DNA from: Hysterangium stoloniferum
Lineage: Eukaryota > Basidiomycota > Agaricomycetes > Hysterangiales > Hysterangiaceae
DNA length: 64,000 bases
Assembly (NCBI GenBank): GCA_015178975.1
Contig: WHVD01000077.1
Location: 124,001 to 188,000 of the forward strand
Direction: 5' to 3'
Shown here: piece by piece, positions 1 through 9,966 of the stretch
Layout of the letters: each line of letters starts with the position of its first letter
How positions within the stretch are numbered: the first letter of the stretch is position 1
The notes under the pieces: generated by a model
What the model was told of the DNA's origin: nothing
The model's input: the letters and a program-made list of their open reading frames with translations, nothing else
Database searches by the model: none
Made by a program: the position numbers and the translations under genes

Positions 1-1509
1 ATCCAGTCTTGCGAAGTGTTATTCTTATGGATACTGAGAAATTACATCGAGATATACTATCGGCAATTCCATCAGACCCAGTCACCAAAGCACACCTCGA
101 TAACCCATCCAACCCCAATTAACCCCAATGGTCACTAGACTCACAAGGTCTCATTAGACTTGACAACCGCATCTATGTACTGGATTCCAATACCCTTCAG
201 CTGCGAATCCTACAACATAAGCACAACCACCCGATCTCGGGACACTTTGGCCTCACACACTCTTTCACTCATTAGAAGAGAATATACATGGCCTGGCATC
301 TGAGATTTTGTTAAGCACTATTGCAAATCTTGTACAACATGTTTACACTCTAAATCACAGTGACACAAACCATATGGCCTGCTCAAACAATTACCAATAC
401 CAGAAAAACCCTGGAACTCGATTTCTATAGATTTCATCGAGCACCTACCGGCATCCAAAGGTCATACAGCAATCCTAGTTGTTGTGGATCAGCTCACGAA
501 GCAAAGTATTTTCATTCCAACATACAACATGATAACATCTGTACAGTTAGCCGAATTATTTGTCACCCACATATTTTCCAAGCACGGCATTCTGTCGCTT
601 GTCACATCTGATCATGGATCTGAGTTTGTCTCTCACTTTTTTAGGTCACTTGGAAAAGCACTAGATATGAAATTACATTTCACTTTGGGCTATCACCCGG
701 AAGGCAACGGCCGAACCGAACACATGAATCAAACTTTGGAACAGTACATTTGTGTCTATTGTAACTATCAACAAGACAATTGGAAATCACTACTACTGCT
801 AGCCGAATTCGCATATAACAATGCACTGAACGCCACTACTGGCATTTCACCTTTTTTCGCAAACAAAGGCTACAACCCCAATATCGCAATCCACCCAGAA
901 CACAATCTTGCATCCACCCATGCTCAAGACTTCGTTACAAACCTTGACGAGCTACATCAAGAACTTCGTAAAACTATTGCAATGGCCCAAGAACAATACC
1001 AACGGTCTGCGGACAAAAATCGACTTCCGCCTCCTGATTTCAAGATTGGAGACCAAGTATTCGTTAAAGCCAAGTTTTTCCAAACTACTAGACCCTCTAA
1101 GAAGCTCTCTGAAAAATATTTAGGTCCATTTGAAGTTATAGCACAAGCTGGCATGCTTTCATGGACACTTCGGCTTCCCGACAACATGCGTGCAGTGCAC
1201 CTGGTATTTCACGTATCTATGTTAGAACCATGTGTTGCTAACAAAATACTGGATCGCATACAACCACCACCTCCACCTGTGATTATTGATGGAGAACCCA
1301 AATTTGCGATATCGGAAATCCTAGACTCAAAAATCGATAATCGCCGACACTCATGCAAATTGCTTTATTTGGTTAAATGGGCTGGCTATGAAGGTACAAA
1401 TGAAGAAACTTCATGGATCCTAGCTACAGAGCTCAGCAATGCCTTGGAAATCGTTTTAAGGTTTCACCAAGCCTATCCGAATAAACCCAGTCCTCTAAAT
1501 TCTTTATAA
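1..1509 (+). pseudogene. Ty3/gypsy pol 3' fragment: integrase and chromodomain
   Basis: The first 480 bases are colinear with the RNase H-integrase linker and zinc-binding region of the gypsy pol at 12461-15710, but in-frame stops and small indels break them. From 484 to 1509 one 341-codon frame is open. It holds the integrase core, with the second Asp in TSDHGSEF and the Glu in GRTEHMNQ, then the GPF-type C-terminal module (KYLGPFEVIAQAG) and a chromodomain (LVKWAGYEGTNEETSWI). Such chromodomains direct chromoviral integrase to chromatin. The window starts inside the element, so its 5' end is not visible. It is a decayed copy, less CpG-rich than the copy at 2181-2738. Family assignment is sure; activity is unlikely because protease, RT and the DDE region's upstream part are missing or broken. 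Confidence 0.9.
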
Positions 1510-1595
1510 CTCTCTCATGCGGTATCCAACCTTTTCCCAACTATGCCTTATGTTTCACGCTTTGTTTGTTTTGTTTTAAAATCATTATATTTTTA

Positions 1596-1925
1596 CTATC
1601 TAAAGGTTTCCTCCACAACCTCTCCTTCCTCCCCGGCTTCCAAACCTACCCCTTCACCGACGGCCACCAACACCTCTTCACTGACCTTTTCCAATACCCC
1701 AACTCCAGGACCAACTCCATCGCAACTTGACACTTCCAGATACTGTTCAAGTTGCTCCCCGGGCGACTCAATCATGCTGGTTTGTTTGTCCAACCCAACG
1801 CCCAATAATCACAGTTGCTCGGTTATGAGCCCTTGTTGTCGTAGTGTCTCGAATTGGAACCAAGTTGTCTCCGAAAAATAGGTGCGCATGAGGTGGTTTT
1901 CCTCCTCTAATGCATCGGCCTGCAT
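1596..1925 (-). pseudogene. Truncated second copy of the gypsy-borne antisense Zn2Cys6 gene
   Basis: On the minus strand this stretch encodes the C-terminal part of the protein annotated at 3074-3806, including ADALEE, LMRTYFSET and LRQQGLITEQL followed by the same TGA. Beyond that TGA a further 69-codon frame stays open (IESPGEQLEQYLEVSS and an acidic tail). The copy ends near 1925, where a DIRS-like fragment begins, so the cysteine cluster and N-terminus are missing. Its position just 3' of a gypsy chromodomain, on the opposite strand, matches the copy at 3074-3806. That shows the gene travels with the element. Confidence 0.7.
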
Positions 1926-1934
1926 CAGCACAAC

Positions 1935-2180
1935 CCATCCAATTCAGTTTTCTCAGTGCATTCGGACAACAGTGGTGTAGTTGCTGTGTTGAACAAAGGC
2001 CAGTCGCACAACAAAGAGACAAACAAGATTCTAAAAGAAATTTACAAACTGTTAGCCACAAATTTGGGTACAGCTAAGAGCCGAATTCATACCATTGAGG
2101 GAAAACATTGCAGATGCCCTCTCCTAAGGCCACATCACCAATTTCCTCAAGGGCTTCCTGAGAGTCCAAACACAGGCCAG
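1935..2180 (+). pseudogene. RNase H C-terminus of a DIRS-like (YR) retroelement
   Basis: The frame from 1956 reads HSDNSGVVAVLNKGQSHNKE, the usual RNase H segment of DIRS-type RT-RNase H proteins of basidiomycetes. After a frame change near 2095 the sequence continues ENIADALS, an in-frame TAG/TAA-type stop, then GHITNFLKGFLRVQTQA. It stops abruptly at AGCT (about 2170-2175), where gypsy sequence takes over. Its missing continuation (SFPRHLLHQIQSL and a stop, then a tyrosine recombinase) lies on the minus strand at 11902-12460. It is therefore the left end of an inverted segment. Assignment rests on motif recognition. Confidence 0.75.
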
Positions 2181-2738
2181 CTACATCAAGAACTTCGTAA
2201 AACTATCGCAATGGCTCAAGAACGATACCAACGGTCTGCGGATAAAAACCGACTTCCACCTCCTGATTTCAAGATCGGAGACCGAGTATTCGTCAAAGCC
2301 GAGTTTTTCCGAACTACTAGACCTTCTAAGAAGCTCTCTGAAAAATATTTAGGTCCTTTCGAAGTTATAGCACAAGCCGGCACGCTTTCATGGACGCTTC
2401 GGCTCCCCGACAACATGCGTGCAGTGCACCCGGTATTTCATGTATCTATGATAGAACCTTGTGTTCCTAACAATATACCGGATCGCATACAGCCACCACC
2501 TCCACCCGTGATTATTGATGGGGAACCCGAATTCGAGATATCAGAAATCCTAGACTCAAAAATCGACAATCGCCGACGCTCATGCAAATTACTTTATTTG
2601 GTCAAATGGGCTGGCTATGAAGGTACAGATGAAGAAACTTCATGGATCCTAGCTACAGAGCTCGGTAATGCCTCGGAAATCGTTTTAGGGTTTCACCAAG
2701 CTTATCCGAACAAACCCAGTCCTCTCAATTCCTTATAA
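2176..2738 (+). pseudogene. 3' part of gypsy-1 pol: integrase C-terminus and chromodomain
   Basis: This frame starts at the codon pair LHQ just after the shared AGCT junction and runs through the integrase C-terminal GPF module (KYLGPFEVIAQAG) and a chromodomain ending in SPLNSL and a stop. It is the piece missing from the minus-strand pol at 12461-15710, which ends at FVTNLDEL; joined, the two give the order seen in the copy at 1-1509. It is followed by the antisense Zn2Cys6 gene, a polypurine tract and an LTR of the same length (721 bp) as the LTR at 16921-17641. It is one half of a single split element rather than an independent copy. Confidence 0.9.
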
Positions 2739-2969
2739 GTCTATCACGCGGTACCCGACCTTTTTCCGACTATGCCTTATGTTTTCACGCTATGATTTGT
2801 TTGTTTTAAAAAGAAAAACCGATATATTTCACTATCTAAGTTTCTCCCTCTACAACTTCTCCCTCCTCTCCGACCTCTGAACCCTCCTCCGCACCGACAG
2901 CCACCGATACCACACCACCGACCTTCTCCGAAACCCCAATTTCATGCCCACCGCAACTTGAGACTTCCA

Positions 2970-3042
2970 AATACTGCTCAAGTTGACCACCGAGAGACTC
3001 GATAACACTGCTCAAGTTGACCACCGAGAGACTCGATAACAC
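2970..3042 (+). repeat. 34-bp tandem duplication
   Basis: A 34-bp unit starting ACTGCTCAAGTTGACCACCG occurs twice in tandem here but once in the homologous stretch near 1740-1800. Because 34 is not a multiple of three, it shifts the extended reading frame of the antisense gene in this copy. Confidence 0.8.
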
Positions 3043-3073
3043 TGGTCTGTTTCTCCAGCCCGACGCCCAAGAG

Positions 3074-3806
3074 TCACAATTGCTCAGTTATGAGCCCTTG
3101 TTGTCGCAACATCTCATATCGGTACCGGCTCGTCTCCGAGAAGTAGGTCCGCATGAGGCGGTTTTGCTCTTCTAGAGCATCGGCCTGTCGCTCCTGGAAT
3201 GAGCCATCGGCCCCCGGGAAAATACACCCAAGCTTCTGATCAGCGCACTCTTGACAAGTGCGGCCCCGACCATTGGTCCGGGGATGACAGGTTCGACCCC
3301 GTTTCGTGCACCAATTGCACTTGGGGTCATTTTCGGGCCCCGCCTTGGGGGCCTGCTTTTGTTTCTATATAAAAAAAATAAAAAAAAATTATTTAGGAAG
3401 TTTTTATTTTAGGAAACTGAACCCACCTTGGGGCTCGACGGCCCCGGTGCATCCTCCTCGTCCTCCTCTCCCTCTTCGTCATCGGACTCCGAAGGCGTTG
3501 CAGCCTTGCGCTAACAAATATTGTCAGTAAGGTTCGCAAAAGACACCAGAGCCGACTCACTTTCCCCTCCCGTTTCTTTTTTGCCACCTCCTCCCGCGCC
3601 CGATCGGCCTCCTGCTGCTTGTTCTTTGCAAGCACTGCTTCCCAGTGCTTGCGCGCGGCCTCTTCTGCCGCCTGTTTCTTTTCCTCGGCCTCGATGGCCG
3701 CCAACTCCTCCTTCTCTTTCCGCTCCTCCTCTTCACGTGCCTTTTTCTTCTGCTCGAGTATACGCCGACGCTCTTTCGCGTTCGCCGTACCACTCGGCGC
3801 CGACAT
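3074..3806 (-). CDS. Zn2Cys6-like coiled-coil protein, antisense gene inside the gypsy element
   Basis: Three exons (3806-3561, 3510-3427, 3364-3074) join in phase across two introns with GT-AG ends (3511-3560 and 3365-3426) to give about 206 residues. Residues 1-82 are a Lys/Glu-rich coiled coil (ERRRILEQKKKAREEEERKE), followed by an acidic linker (SESDDEEGEEDEEDAPGPSS). A cysteine cluster then fits CX2CX6CX10CX2CX6C exactly, the spacing of the fungal Zn2Cys6 DNA-binding domain, and a short helical tail ends at TGA. The gene runs antisense to pol, between the chromodomain and the 3' LTR. A truncated second copy sits in the same place near 1596-1925, so it is carried by the element. DNA or nucleic-acid binding is inferred from the cluster alone. 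The frame after the TGA stays open in both copies, so a longer spliced form is possible. Confidence 0.7.
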
Positions 3807-4019
3807 GGGCGCAACTGTTAACCTAACCGGGAAGGGCTTTGACCCCGAGCCTATGGTCATGGTGGTTAAAGGAAGGGAAGTGGAATTTCAAGCGCCAGGA
3901 ACTCTCAAACTTTTATATGCAAACTTTTGCCGAGTCACATGATGTTTGACACACCCAGCCATACCCGACAAGTTTTTACGTACGGGATCTAGATTTTCGG
4001 CCTCCTTGGGATTTCGGCC

Positions 4020-4033
4020 AAAAGGGGAGATAC
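4020..4033 (+). other. Polypurine tract of gypsy-1
   Basis: AAAAGGGGAGATAC lies directly before the TGTTACG start of the LTR at 4034. Position and composition are those of a plus-strand priming tract. Confidence 0.75.
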
Positions 4034-4754
4034 TGTTACGACCGTGTCGCAACCCTATCGGCCCCGAGGTTATCGCCACTTGTCAACATTTCAAGTCATC
4101 CTCTCGGAAACCATCGGCCCCGAAGCTGACGAATGTTTCGCGAAGATCAAACTCCATTTACGCCCACGTCAAATAACTCGTATTGTCTGGTCAAACTTTG
4201 ATACGTCCCCTTTATTATGTTGATCCGTTTCAATCTTATGTTTCGCATATGTCTATCTATATTTGTAGTCCTCGAACCATTTCCTTTTACCGTAATCCCG
4301 CTCTCGGTAATCATCGGCCTCCGAACTAATCATAAACTTCCCGTTCCTAGTCAAGCTTATTGTTAATACCGTGTTCCGCCCTTCTCTCCATTAGTATTTT
4401 CCAGACGCCTGTTACTTGTATATGAACCCGCTGTAATTGTAGTTACGAGGCAATCAGAATATCGACTCAGAATACCCTCATACACCTGTATCAGTCTCAT
4501 ACTAAGACTTTCCCCATCCGCCTTCGCGTGCGCTCGCCCACTCCCGGCCCCGACCCCTTGGCCCGACGCCCGACTTGTCCTTCGATTCCGATCGGTATCA
4601 CGCCGAAAGGTACTCACTAGGACTAGTCTTCGCCCGCCCGAAATTTAAGGACATCCTACGGATATTTGCGGGGGCGCAGCCCAAAAGCTGAAGCCAAGTC
4701 CTTCCGATCGGTCCCTGTCGGCCACCGACATTAGTCAGTTTCCAGTTCTTAACA
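4034..4754 (+). mobile_element. 3' LTR of gypsy-1 (LTR family A, 721 bp)
   Basis: It begins TGTTACGACCG and ends CAGTTCTTAACA. Length and sequence match the inverted LTR at 16921-17641 almost base for base (one difference seen is CAACATTTC against CAACGTTTC), so the insertion is young. The base after it reads CTCTT, whose complement AAGAG equals the base run after the other LTR. The shared LTR core GGGCGCAGCCCAAAAGCTGA lies at 4672-4691, with AAGGAC upstream and GTCCTT downstream able to pair. Confidence 0.95.
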
Positions 4755-4987
4755 CTCTTGAACTTAGCTAATCATCTAAGTTCTCCCAGCCTCACAGTTA
4801 CCCCTTAGGCTTATTAACTACATAATAAACCTAATAAGTATTCTTACTGAAATCCCTGCCAACACTTAGATTATTCGAGGCCCATACCTAAGTTAGTGAA
4901 GTACAAGCACACAAGAAATGCAACACAAATTAGTCTCTCTGTTAATAAATTATTTAACACCTTGTTAAATACCTATTAATAGTTACA
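4755..4987 (-). mobile_element. Half of an LTR (family B) interrupted by gypsy-1
   Basis: It is the reverse-strand 3' part of the LTR seen whole at 27415-28399 (shared CTTAGCTAATCATCTAAGTT and the end CTATTAATAGTTACA). Similarity stops right after that ACA. The other half lies at 17642-18295, beyond the gypsy 5' LTR, with AAGAG duplicated at the two gypsy junctions when the inversion is undone. Confidence 0.85.
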
Positions 4988-5240
4988 CATAATCATACAA
5001 GAAACTGAAGCTTTATATCAAGTCTCTGCTATGTTACTGTGCATATACTCAGCTTCTAGCCCCTATTCTCAAGGAATAGCTGTTTATTTGCTAAAAGAGT
5101 CATTCACAGTTCTATTGAACCTTTCAATAATCAAAATAAGCATTGATTTTAGTTGTTTAAGCTTAATAGTGCAACTAATTAATCTATCAGTATTTAAATT
5201 ACTGGACCTTTGCTTGTTTTATTGTTAAAGCTCTGTGACA
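4988..5240. other. No gene seen; AT-rich spacer
   Basis: AT-rich sequence between the LTR half and a copia remnant. Short open frames here match nothing I recognise. Confidence 0.5.
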
Positions 5241-5717
5241 CTATAGCATATATTGAGCTATCCAAGAGAAACCCCTAAATACATTGCAGCGATGTATTTC
5301 TGTACAGTAGCTTAGTAATCCTAATTCTTTTTGTTTGGGTCCATGGTGTACCAACATGTTGTACCCCCCTTCTTGTGTCAACACATTTGTCTCAAAAGAA
5401 TTAATGCTAAGTCTTTTGTCAACAAGCATGCCCTGTATACTACATGATTGCCATCTGCATTATATGTACCTATTGGCAAATGTCCATTGAGTTTTCATAT
5501 ATCTAACATCACCTGGAGGTTCAATGACTTCCCACACATCACATTTCTCCATGACCACTAATTCTTTAGCTAGTGGGTCAGCCCAGATATCTGGATGGTT
5601 CATTGCCTTGGTATAGGGGTGAGGAAGGCAATAATTGCATGGGTCTGGAAGTCTCTCTGTGGTAGCAGTAAAGATCCTGATACTATGAATATTGGTAGGT
5701 GATTTGGTGTTTGTCAA
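5241..5717 (-). pseudogene. Ty1/copia reverse transcriptase N-terminal remnant
   Basis: The minus strand reads MNHPDIWADPLAKELVVMEK, then DVWEVIEPPGDVRYMKTQW and TFANRY, followed in a shifted frame by NADGNHVVYRACLLTKDLA. This is the start of a copia RT (the WVFANKY-NADG-KARLVAKG region). Frames are broken and it fades into unrecognised sequence near 5240. After undoing the inversion it lies upstream of, and in the same orientation as, the copia RT piece at 18298-19206 (SVMHYESLHKNLAIAA), which is the next segment of the same domain. Confidence 0.6.
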
Positions 5718-6094
5718 CCCTCACATCACCTGCATCCCTCAGCAAGTTCCACATGTTTTTAAGAGACTTTCAGCGCCAGCATGTTACAGAAGACAGCTAA
5801 AAGGAGAACACCCAATCTAGCGAAACACCTGTTGCGAGGAGCAAGGCCCCAGTTCCCGTTTGATAATTCCTCTTGGATGCTTACTATTATATCTGGTTAG
5901 GCTTTAGTTGCTGGTATTACTTATTGACTCTCTTCGTCTCATTTTGTGTTGTTGGGTTCCCATACTTTACTGTACTGTGCTAGTATGTTGTTAGAAGGAT
6001 AGAATAAAAAGGGGATCAAGGCACGGAATAGTGATCCTAGTGACAAATAGACCACCATTCGGACACGGACACATACTGGTTACCAGAAGTAAAC
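5718..6094. other. No gene recognised
   Basis: Nothing could be assigned. A weak LTR-like stretch (GGATAGAATAAAAAGGGGAT near 5998) looks like a promoter-type tract but has no partner here. Confidence 0.4.
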
Positions 6095-6500
6095 AAACTC
6101 AGACGACCACACGATATGGATAGGGACTATTATGGATACATGTGGGTCCTTAGGGTTCTGAACTACAAATTCCAACATATGTATCAATGACACAATTTTT
6201 CGATGGATTGTTATTGTTAAGGCACCTCATTATTCGAAGCTGGTATCTACATAAGTAGTTCAGTCAAACATATGCCATGCTAGTTGAAACAACCAATCGG
6301 AGTGACACAGGCTATGGAGCAAAAATTCAAGGAAATCCGAAGAATGAGTAGTATACCTGTATCGGTATATATACATAAGTGCCATGTAAGGAACAAAGAT
6401 GTGTTACTTACCATATTTCAGTCATGTCAGAGTAGCGCATACCCACTTCCCACTGGCCGTGAAGCTTTGATGAAGACGCCGTTAGCAAACACAAGTTGGA
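6095..6500. repeat. Dispersed duplicate, copy 1
   Basis: It shares long near-identical runs with 10240-10594, including GGACTATTATGGATACATGT and GCCATGTAAGGAACAAAGAT. On the minus strand both copies contain a likely splice donor (GTAAGTAACACATC) after an exon-like frame ending KASRPVGSGYALL, so the source may be a gene. The product is unknown. Confidence 0.75.
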
Positions 6501-6619
6501 AATGCGAGCACCGACCTTTGAGTAGCAGTTACAACAGAAAATACCCCCATCCTTCTCAGTAATACGCGTAGAATCAAGTAAAATGTGACCTTCCATGCAC
6601 CTCAAACAAAGCTTATGCT

Positions 6620-6892
6620 ATGCCCCCCCCGCCACCATCACTTCATGAATTGCGCCAGAAAACATCACCATCTGCTCTTCCCGCGAATCCCATGAATTTG
6701 GGCATCACTACCGTCTTAAAGAAGGAATCAACATCACAGGTGTTTTCTTCCGTGCATCTAGCGCGGGACGAAAGGATCACTGCGATATCCAAGGAAATAT
6801 CTGAGCGAATTGTCCGGGGCGTACTGGGGGTGGCGATAAATCCGAGCAATGTGGTTGGGATCGATGGTCACCGCGGAGAATACCGTCCATAG
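6620..6892 (+). pseudogene. FunK1 kinase, N-terminal fragment
   Basis: The 90-codon frame carries VLKKESTSQVFSSVHLARDE and ERITA, closely like residues 30-55 of the FunK1 gene at 34141 (ILKKESRSQLYSSMHLARDE). FunK1 proteins are fungal protein kinases expanded in mushroom-forming fungi. After about 6892 no FunK1 kinase domain follows, so only an N-terminal scrap remains. It could also be the first exon of a gene whose rest was displaced by the nearby rearrangement. Confidence 0.6.
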
Positions 6893-7152
6893 GAAGAGAA
6901 CCAGGAGCAAAGTTCACAAATAAAACGCCAGATATCCAGAGAACGCCAACGCAGACTAGAAACCAAATAATCCAACGCAGCAAAGGACGACCACAACCGA
7001 AGGACAGCCAAACATTCAGTGAGGATGAGCGTTGTCTGCTGAATGACTGACATGGGTTCGGAGTATTTTGAGGTGACAGGGAACTTAAAATGAGTGATGA
7101 GCACTGAGTGAACTGAAAACGCACCAAGAAAATCGTTGATACCTATGTACAC
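6860..7152 (-). pseudogene. Possible decayed multi-pass membrane protein
   Basis: Two minus-strand frames overlap. One reads LTECLAVLRLW and the other continues LLRWIIWFLVCVGVLWISGV, a strong hydrophobic segment. A one-base shift would join them into a membrane-protein-like product. No family is recognised and the call is weak. Confidence 0.25.
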
Positions 7153-7610
7153 CTACATTCCCTACAAAGGGATTGTCAGTTGCAGCTTCACTAAGACTAA
7201 GTGCAAGTGTTGATAGGACTGGAGTATATTCATCAATGAACAGAGACGGTAGGTAAAACGATAATGAAAAAACTACTATGCGCGTTTATCGTAATTATCT
7301 AAGGAAGCGGATACCAAATATTAAAGGTCCGTTGTGGTAAGGCTGGTAAGCCTCACCAGGCTTACAGTTGGCGGGCAGGCAAGGCCCTGTTTTGCTACCA
7401 ATGTGCCTGTTCATAGCAAAGGAGTATCTATTTTATTGGATTCATGGGAACACCAAGGACAGAATAGAAAGTAATGTAATTAAAAGGCACACCCTGCACA
7501 ATCCACCTTCCGCTGCTCATCATAGCGTGCATCCTGGTGTCGTGAGGTAGTTGCTTTGGTTCAAATGTTGGTCATATCGCTACCGACGCTGCTCCTTCAG
7601 GGCGTGTTTC
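7153..7610. other. No gene seen
   Basis: Spacer downstream of the HNH-like gene on the minus strand. It would hold that gene's 3' region. No repeat or ORF of note. Confidence 0.5.
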
Positions 7611-8797
7611 TCACAAAAAAATACAAAGGATGACTGACTTTTCTGCCATTTTCTGCCTTATGAGGTAAGCATGGACATGTGAACCTAGCGGGGTCGACCA
7701 TCTTGGATCACGAGTATCTATCTCGCCATCGTAAACGCCAAGTTCTTCCATGAAATTCTCAATCTCCTGCTCATGGTAATCTTCCATGACGTCGCCACGG
7801 CCGACACTGACAGCAAGGCATTGTTGGAAATGCAGACGGAGAAACCGGTCGCTAGGTCTATAGGGCCCATCGACAAGGATCATATGGCTTTTCAACGGTA
7901 CACCACTGGTTAAGCTTTCCGACCCCTCGAATAAGATGATGCGATAATCGTCCTGTATGTCATGGATACCACAGCTAACTATTTGAAAGGGAGAATACGC
8001 ACTTCAACGTCAACGCCGAGTTTGTTTTCCCAAAAGAGGGTGACAATGTCCTTACGACCTGATACGACATTTTCGACCACCATCAAGTCGCGTAGATCGC
8101 ATGCATCGGGATCTTGATAGTATTTGTTCTCTAGCCATGGGTCATCATTTGACAGCTTATTAGGGATAATAAGGATCGCGGAAAATATCAACATAGATGC
8201 GATGGTTCGAAATGTTACACAACTTGCCTCATAGCCCAAGAATGGGGGAAATACCCACGTTGCTACCAGCGCATCAGAGCCACAGCTTGGCACGACACCA
8301 GAAAAAATGCATTGACGATCTCTATCGAGAGCTTGTTGAATGATAGGGGCGGTCAAGGACGCCTGTTAAGCATCAGAGAGAGTAAAGCACATTCCACGAC
8401 ACAATGAGGTACCTTGGCGGAGAGCAACGGGCTATTTTCTTTCACTCCTTCCTCAATAATGGAAAATGGGTGAACTGGTTGGAAGAAAAAGTAAAGTGAG
8501 GGGTCTCCTGTGTCAAGGTCACGTAGCCTGTAGTGGTACACGAAATAGTATTCTTGCCTATAGCATATAACCCATAGTCTCCAGGAACAATCATGTTTTG
8601 AGATTCTCGGGACAAGGCAGCGCCATTTTTGTGGACAGAATACGTCAACACAATACTAGGTCGAACCTCGACCGGGAAGAGAGTATACGTCTCCGCTTCC
8701 TCCCAAGGATGATACCGATCTCGACCAAAAACAGCATCAGTTATCCAGCGATATGCTGTCGAAACAGTAATGGGTGAGTTGCTATCAACACGCCAGC
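7611..8797 (-). CDS. HNH endonuclease-like protein of the basidiomycete type, with a frameshift near 8550
   Basis: Four exons are visible: 8797-8413, 8362-8228, 8155-8003 and 7952-7611. Introns 8363-8412 and 7953-8002 are 50-bp GT-AG introns; 8156-8227 is GC-AG with a textbook AG/GCAAGT donor. Joins are in phase and give ALDRDRQCIFSG (the HNH cysteine segment), LVATWVFPPFLGYE, DPWLENKYYQD, DIVTLFWENKLGVDVE and the C-terminal block LRLHFQQCLAVSV, MEDYHEQEIENFMEELGVYD, DPRWSTPLG. I recognise this as the fungal HNH-like family. The His usual in the AT-H-IFP segment is Trp here, so nuclease activity is doubtful. In exon 1, GDYGLYAIGK and FVYHYRLRDLDTGD lie in different frames, so a one-base indel near 8550 probably inactivates it. 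The true start was not found: exon 1 is open back to a possible acceptor at 8798-8799. Confidence 0.65.
8156..8227 (-). other. GC-AG intron
   Basis: The donor reads GAG/GCAAGT and the acceptor AATAAG/CTG. Removal joins GYE to LSNDDPWLE in phase. GC donors usually show exactly this strong AG/GCAAGT context. Confidence 0.75.
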
Positions 8798-9555
8798 CTT
8801 AATATGAGTTTAAGGACGATTTTGGAGATTGAACGTCAAAAAAACTCTCCTAAGGCCACTTGGTGCGAATCAGTGCACCAAATGAAGACGTTGCGGTGTT
8901 GTCGAGTGGATTTTTTGGACAAGACGTGAACGGGTTCGTACATAGCGGTGTGACTGGTGCGTAGTAAGAGTGCCGCACAATCCCTGGCATGCCGGGAGAA
9001 GTTCGGCACTCAACGTCCAGCCGAGCGTACGAAGGATTCTCACGCCTTTTGTTTTCTGCGACGATTCTGTTGCTCTAGTCTTTAAAAATTTTACGCTCAA
9101 TTGATGCATTATCATTTTTTAAAACATTTCTAATTATTTTGATCTCACACCATGAGGTCTATATCCTTGCCACAATGGGTCTTTGTGCACTTGGATATTG
9201 ACCTGGGTGGAGAGAGGCACCCACCTCACACAGAGGCGGGGTTTGGGGCCAAAACACCTGGGGCGGCTGGGATCCCAGAACATTCAGTAGTACTACCAAC
9301 AAGGCTGTTAGCAATGGTGGGGAGATAGCCTGGTTGATGGCACACAGGCACCAGTTACTAAATAGCAGTAACTCTGAGAAACAAGAGGGGAGACCTATGG
9401 CAGATGCTTCACCAGGCAAAATGAATTTGTTCACGAACCCAGGAGCACCACAAGGGGTCAAGGCTGCAACATCAATGACCGAAGAAACCTGGGGCAATGG
9501 AAGACTCCACTCCCTGAAATCATACCAGGTTTTAAGGCAAACTCCCAAAAAATCC
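8798..9555. other. No gene recognised; possible promoter of the HNH-like gene
   Basis: It contains short frames on both strands with no recognisable motif. A missing first exon of the HNH-like gene could lie in 8800-9100. Confidence 0.4.
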
Positions 9556-9635
9556 ACAGTTTAGCTGCATTGGTGGAATGTGTGCAGCTCAATTCAGACA
9601 GTTTAGCTGCATTGTGGAATGCATGCAGCTCAATG
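9556..9635. repeat. Tandem pair of a 38-bp unit
   Basis: ACAGTTTAGCTGCATTGGTG followed by a GCAGCTCAAT end occurs at 9556-9594 and again, with a few changes, at 9598-9635. Each unit holds AGCTGCATT...GCAGCT, an inverted repeat. Confidence 0.7.
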
Positions 9636-9966
9636 AGAAACTATCACCCAAGTATAAAATAAAAAAACTTGATCCTTAGGGCATGTAGATAAGGAACAAC
9701 ATTCTGGCATTCATCCTGTATCAGTGGCACCTGCTTTTCCTGGCACAAGGAGTCGATCCCAAAAATAATGAGATTAGCAGGCAGATGAAAATAATTAGCA
9801 TACAAAGCTTACATTATGGTCTTCAGACAGATCACACCACGGCATATACTGTAAGGAACCATTTCAGTTGGAAATGTAGCTGCCTATGGTTGGGTAGGCA
9901 GGCTTTGGTGGGTGAGCGGCGAGTCTTCCCACGTATACATGGACAGCTAACGCTCTCCCCCTACCC

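Noticed and set aside
3230-3312. tRNA-like GGTTCGACCCC with CACCA nearby
   Set aside because: It lies inside the third exon of the antisense gene and no cloverleaf forms; the B-box match is chance.
9159-9564. Opposed 132- and 76-codon ORFs
   Set aside because: No recognisable motif or splice context; one is the shadow of the other.
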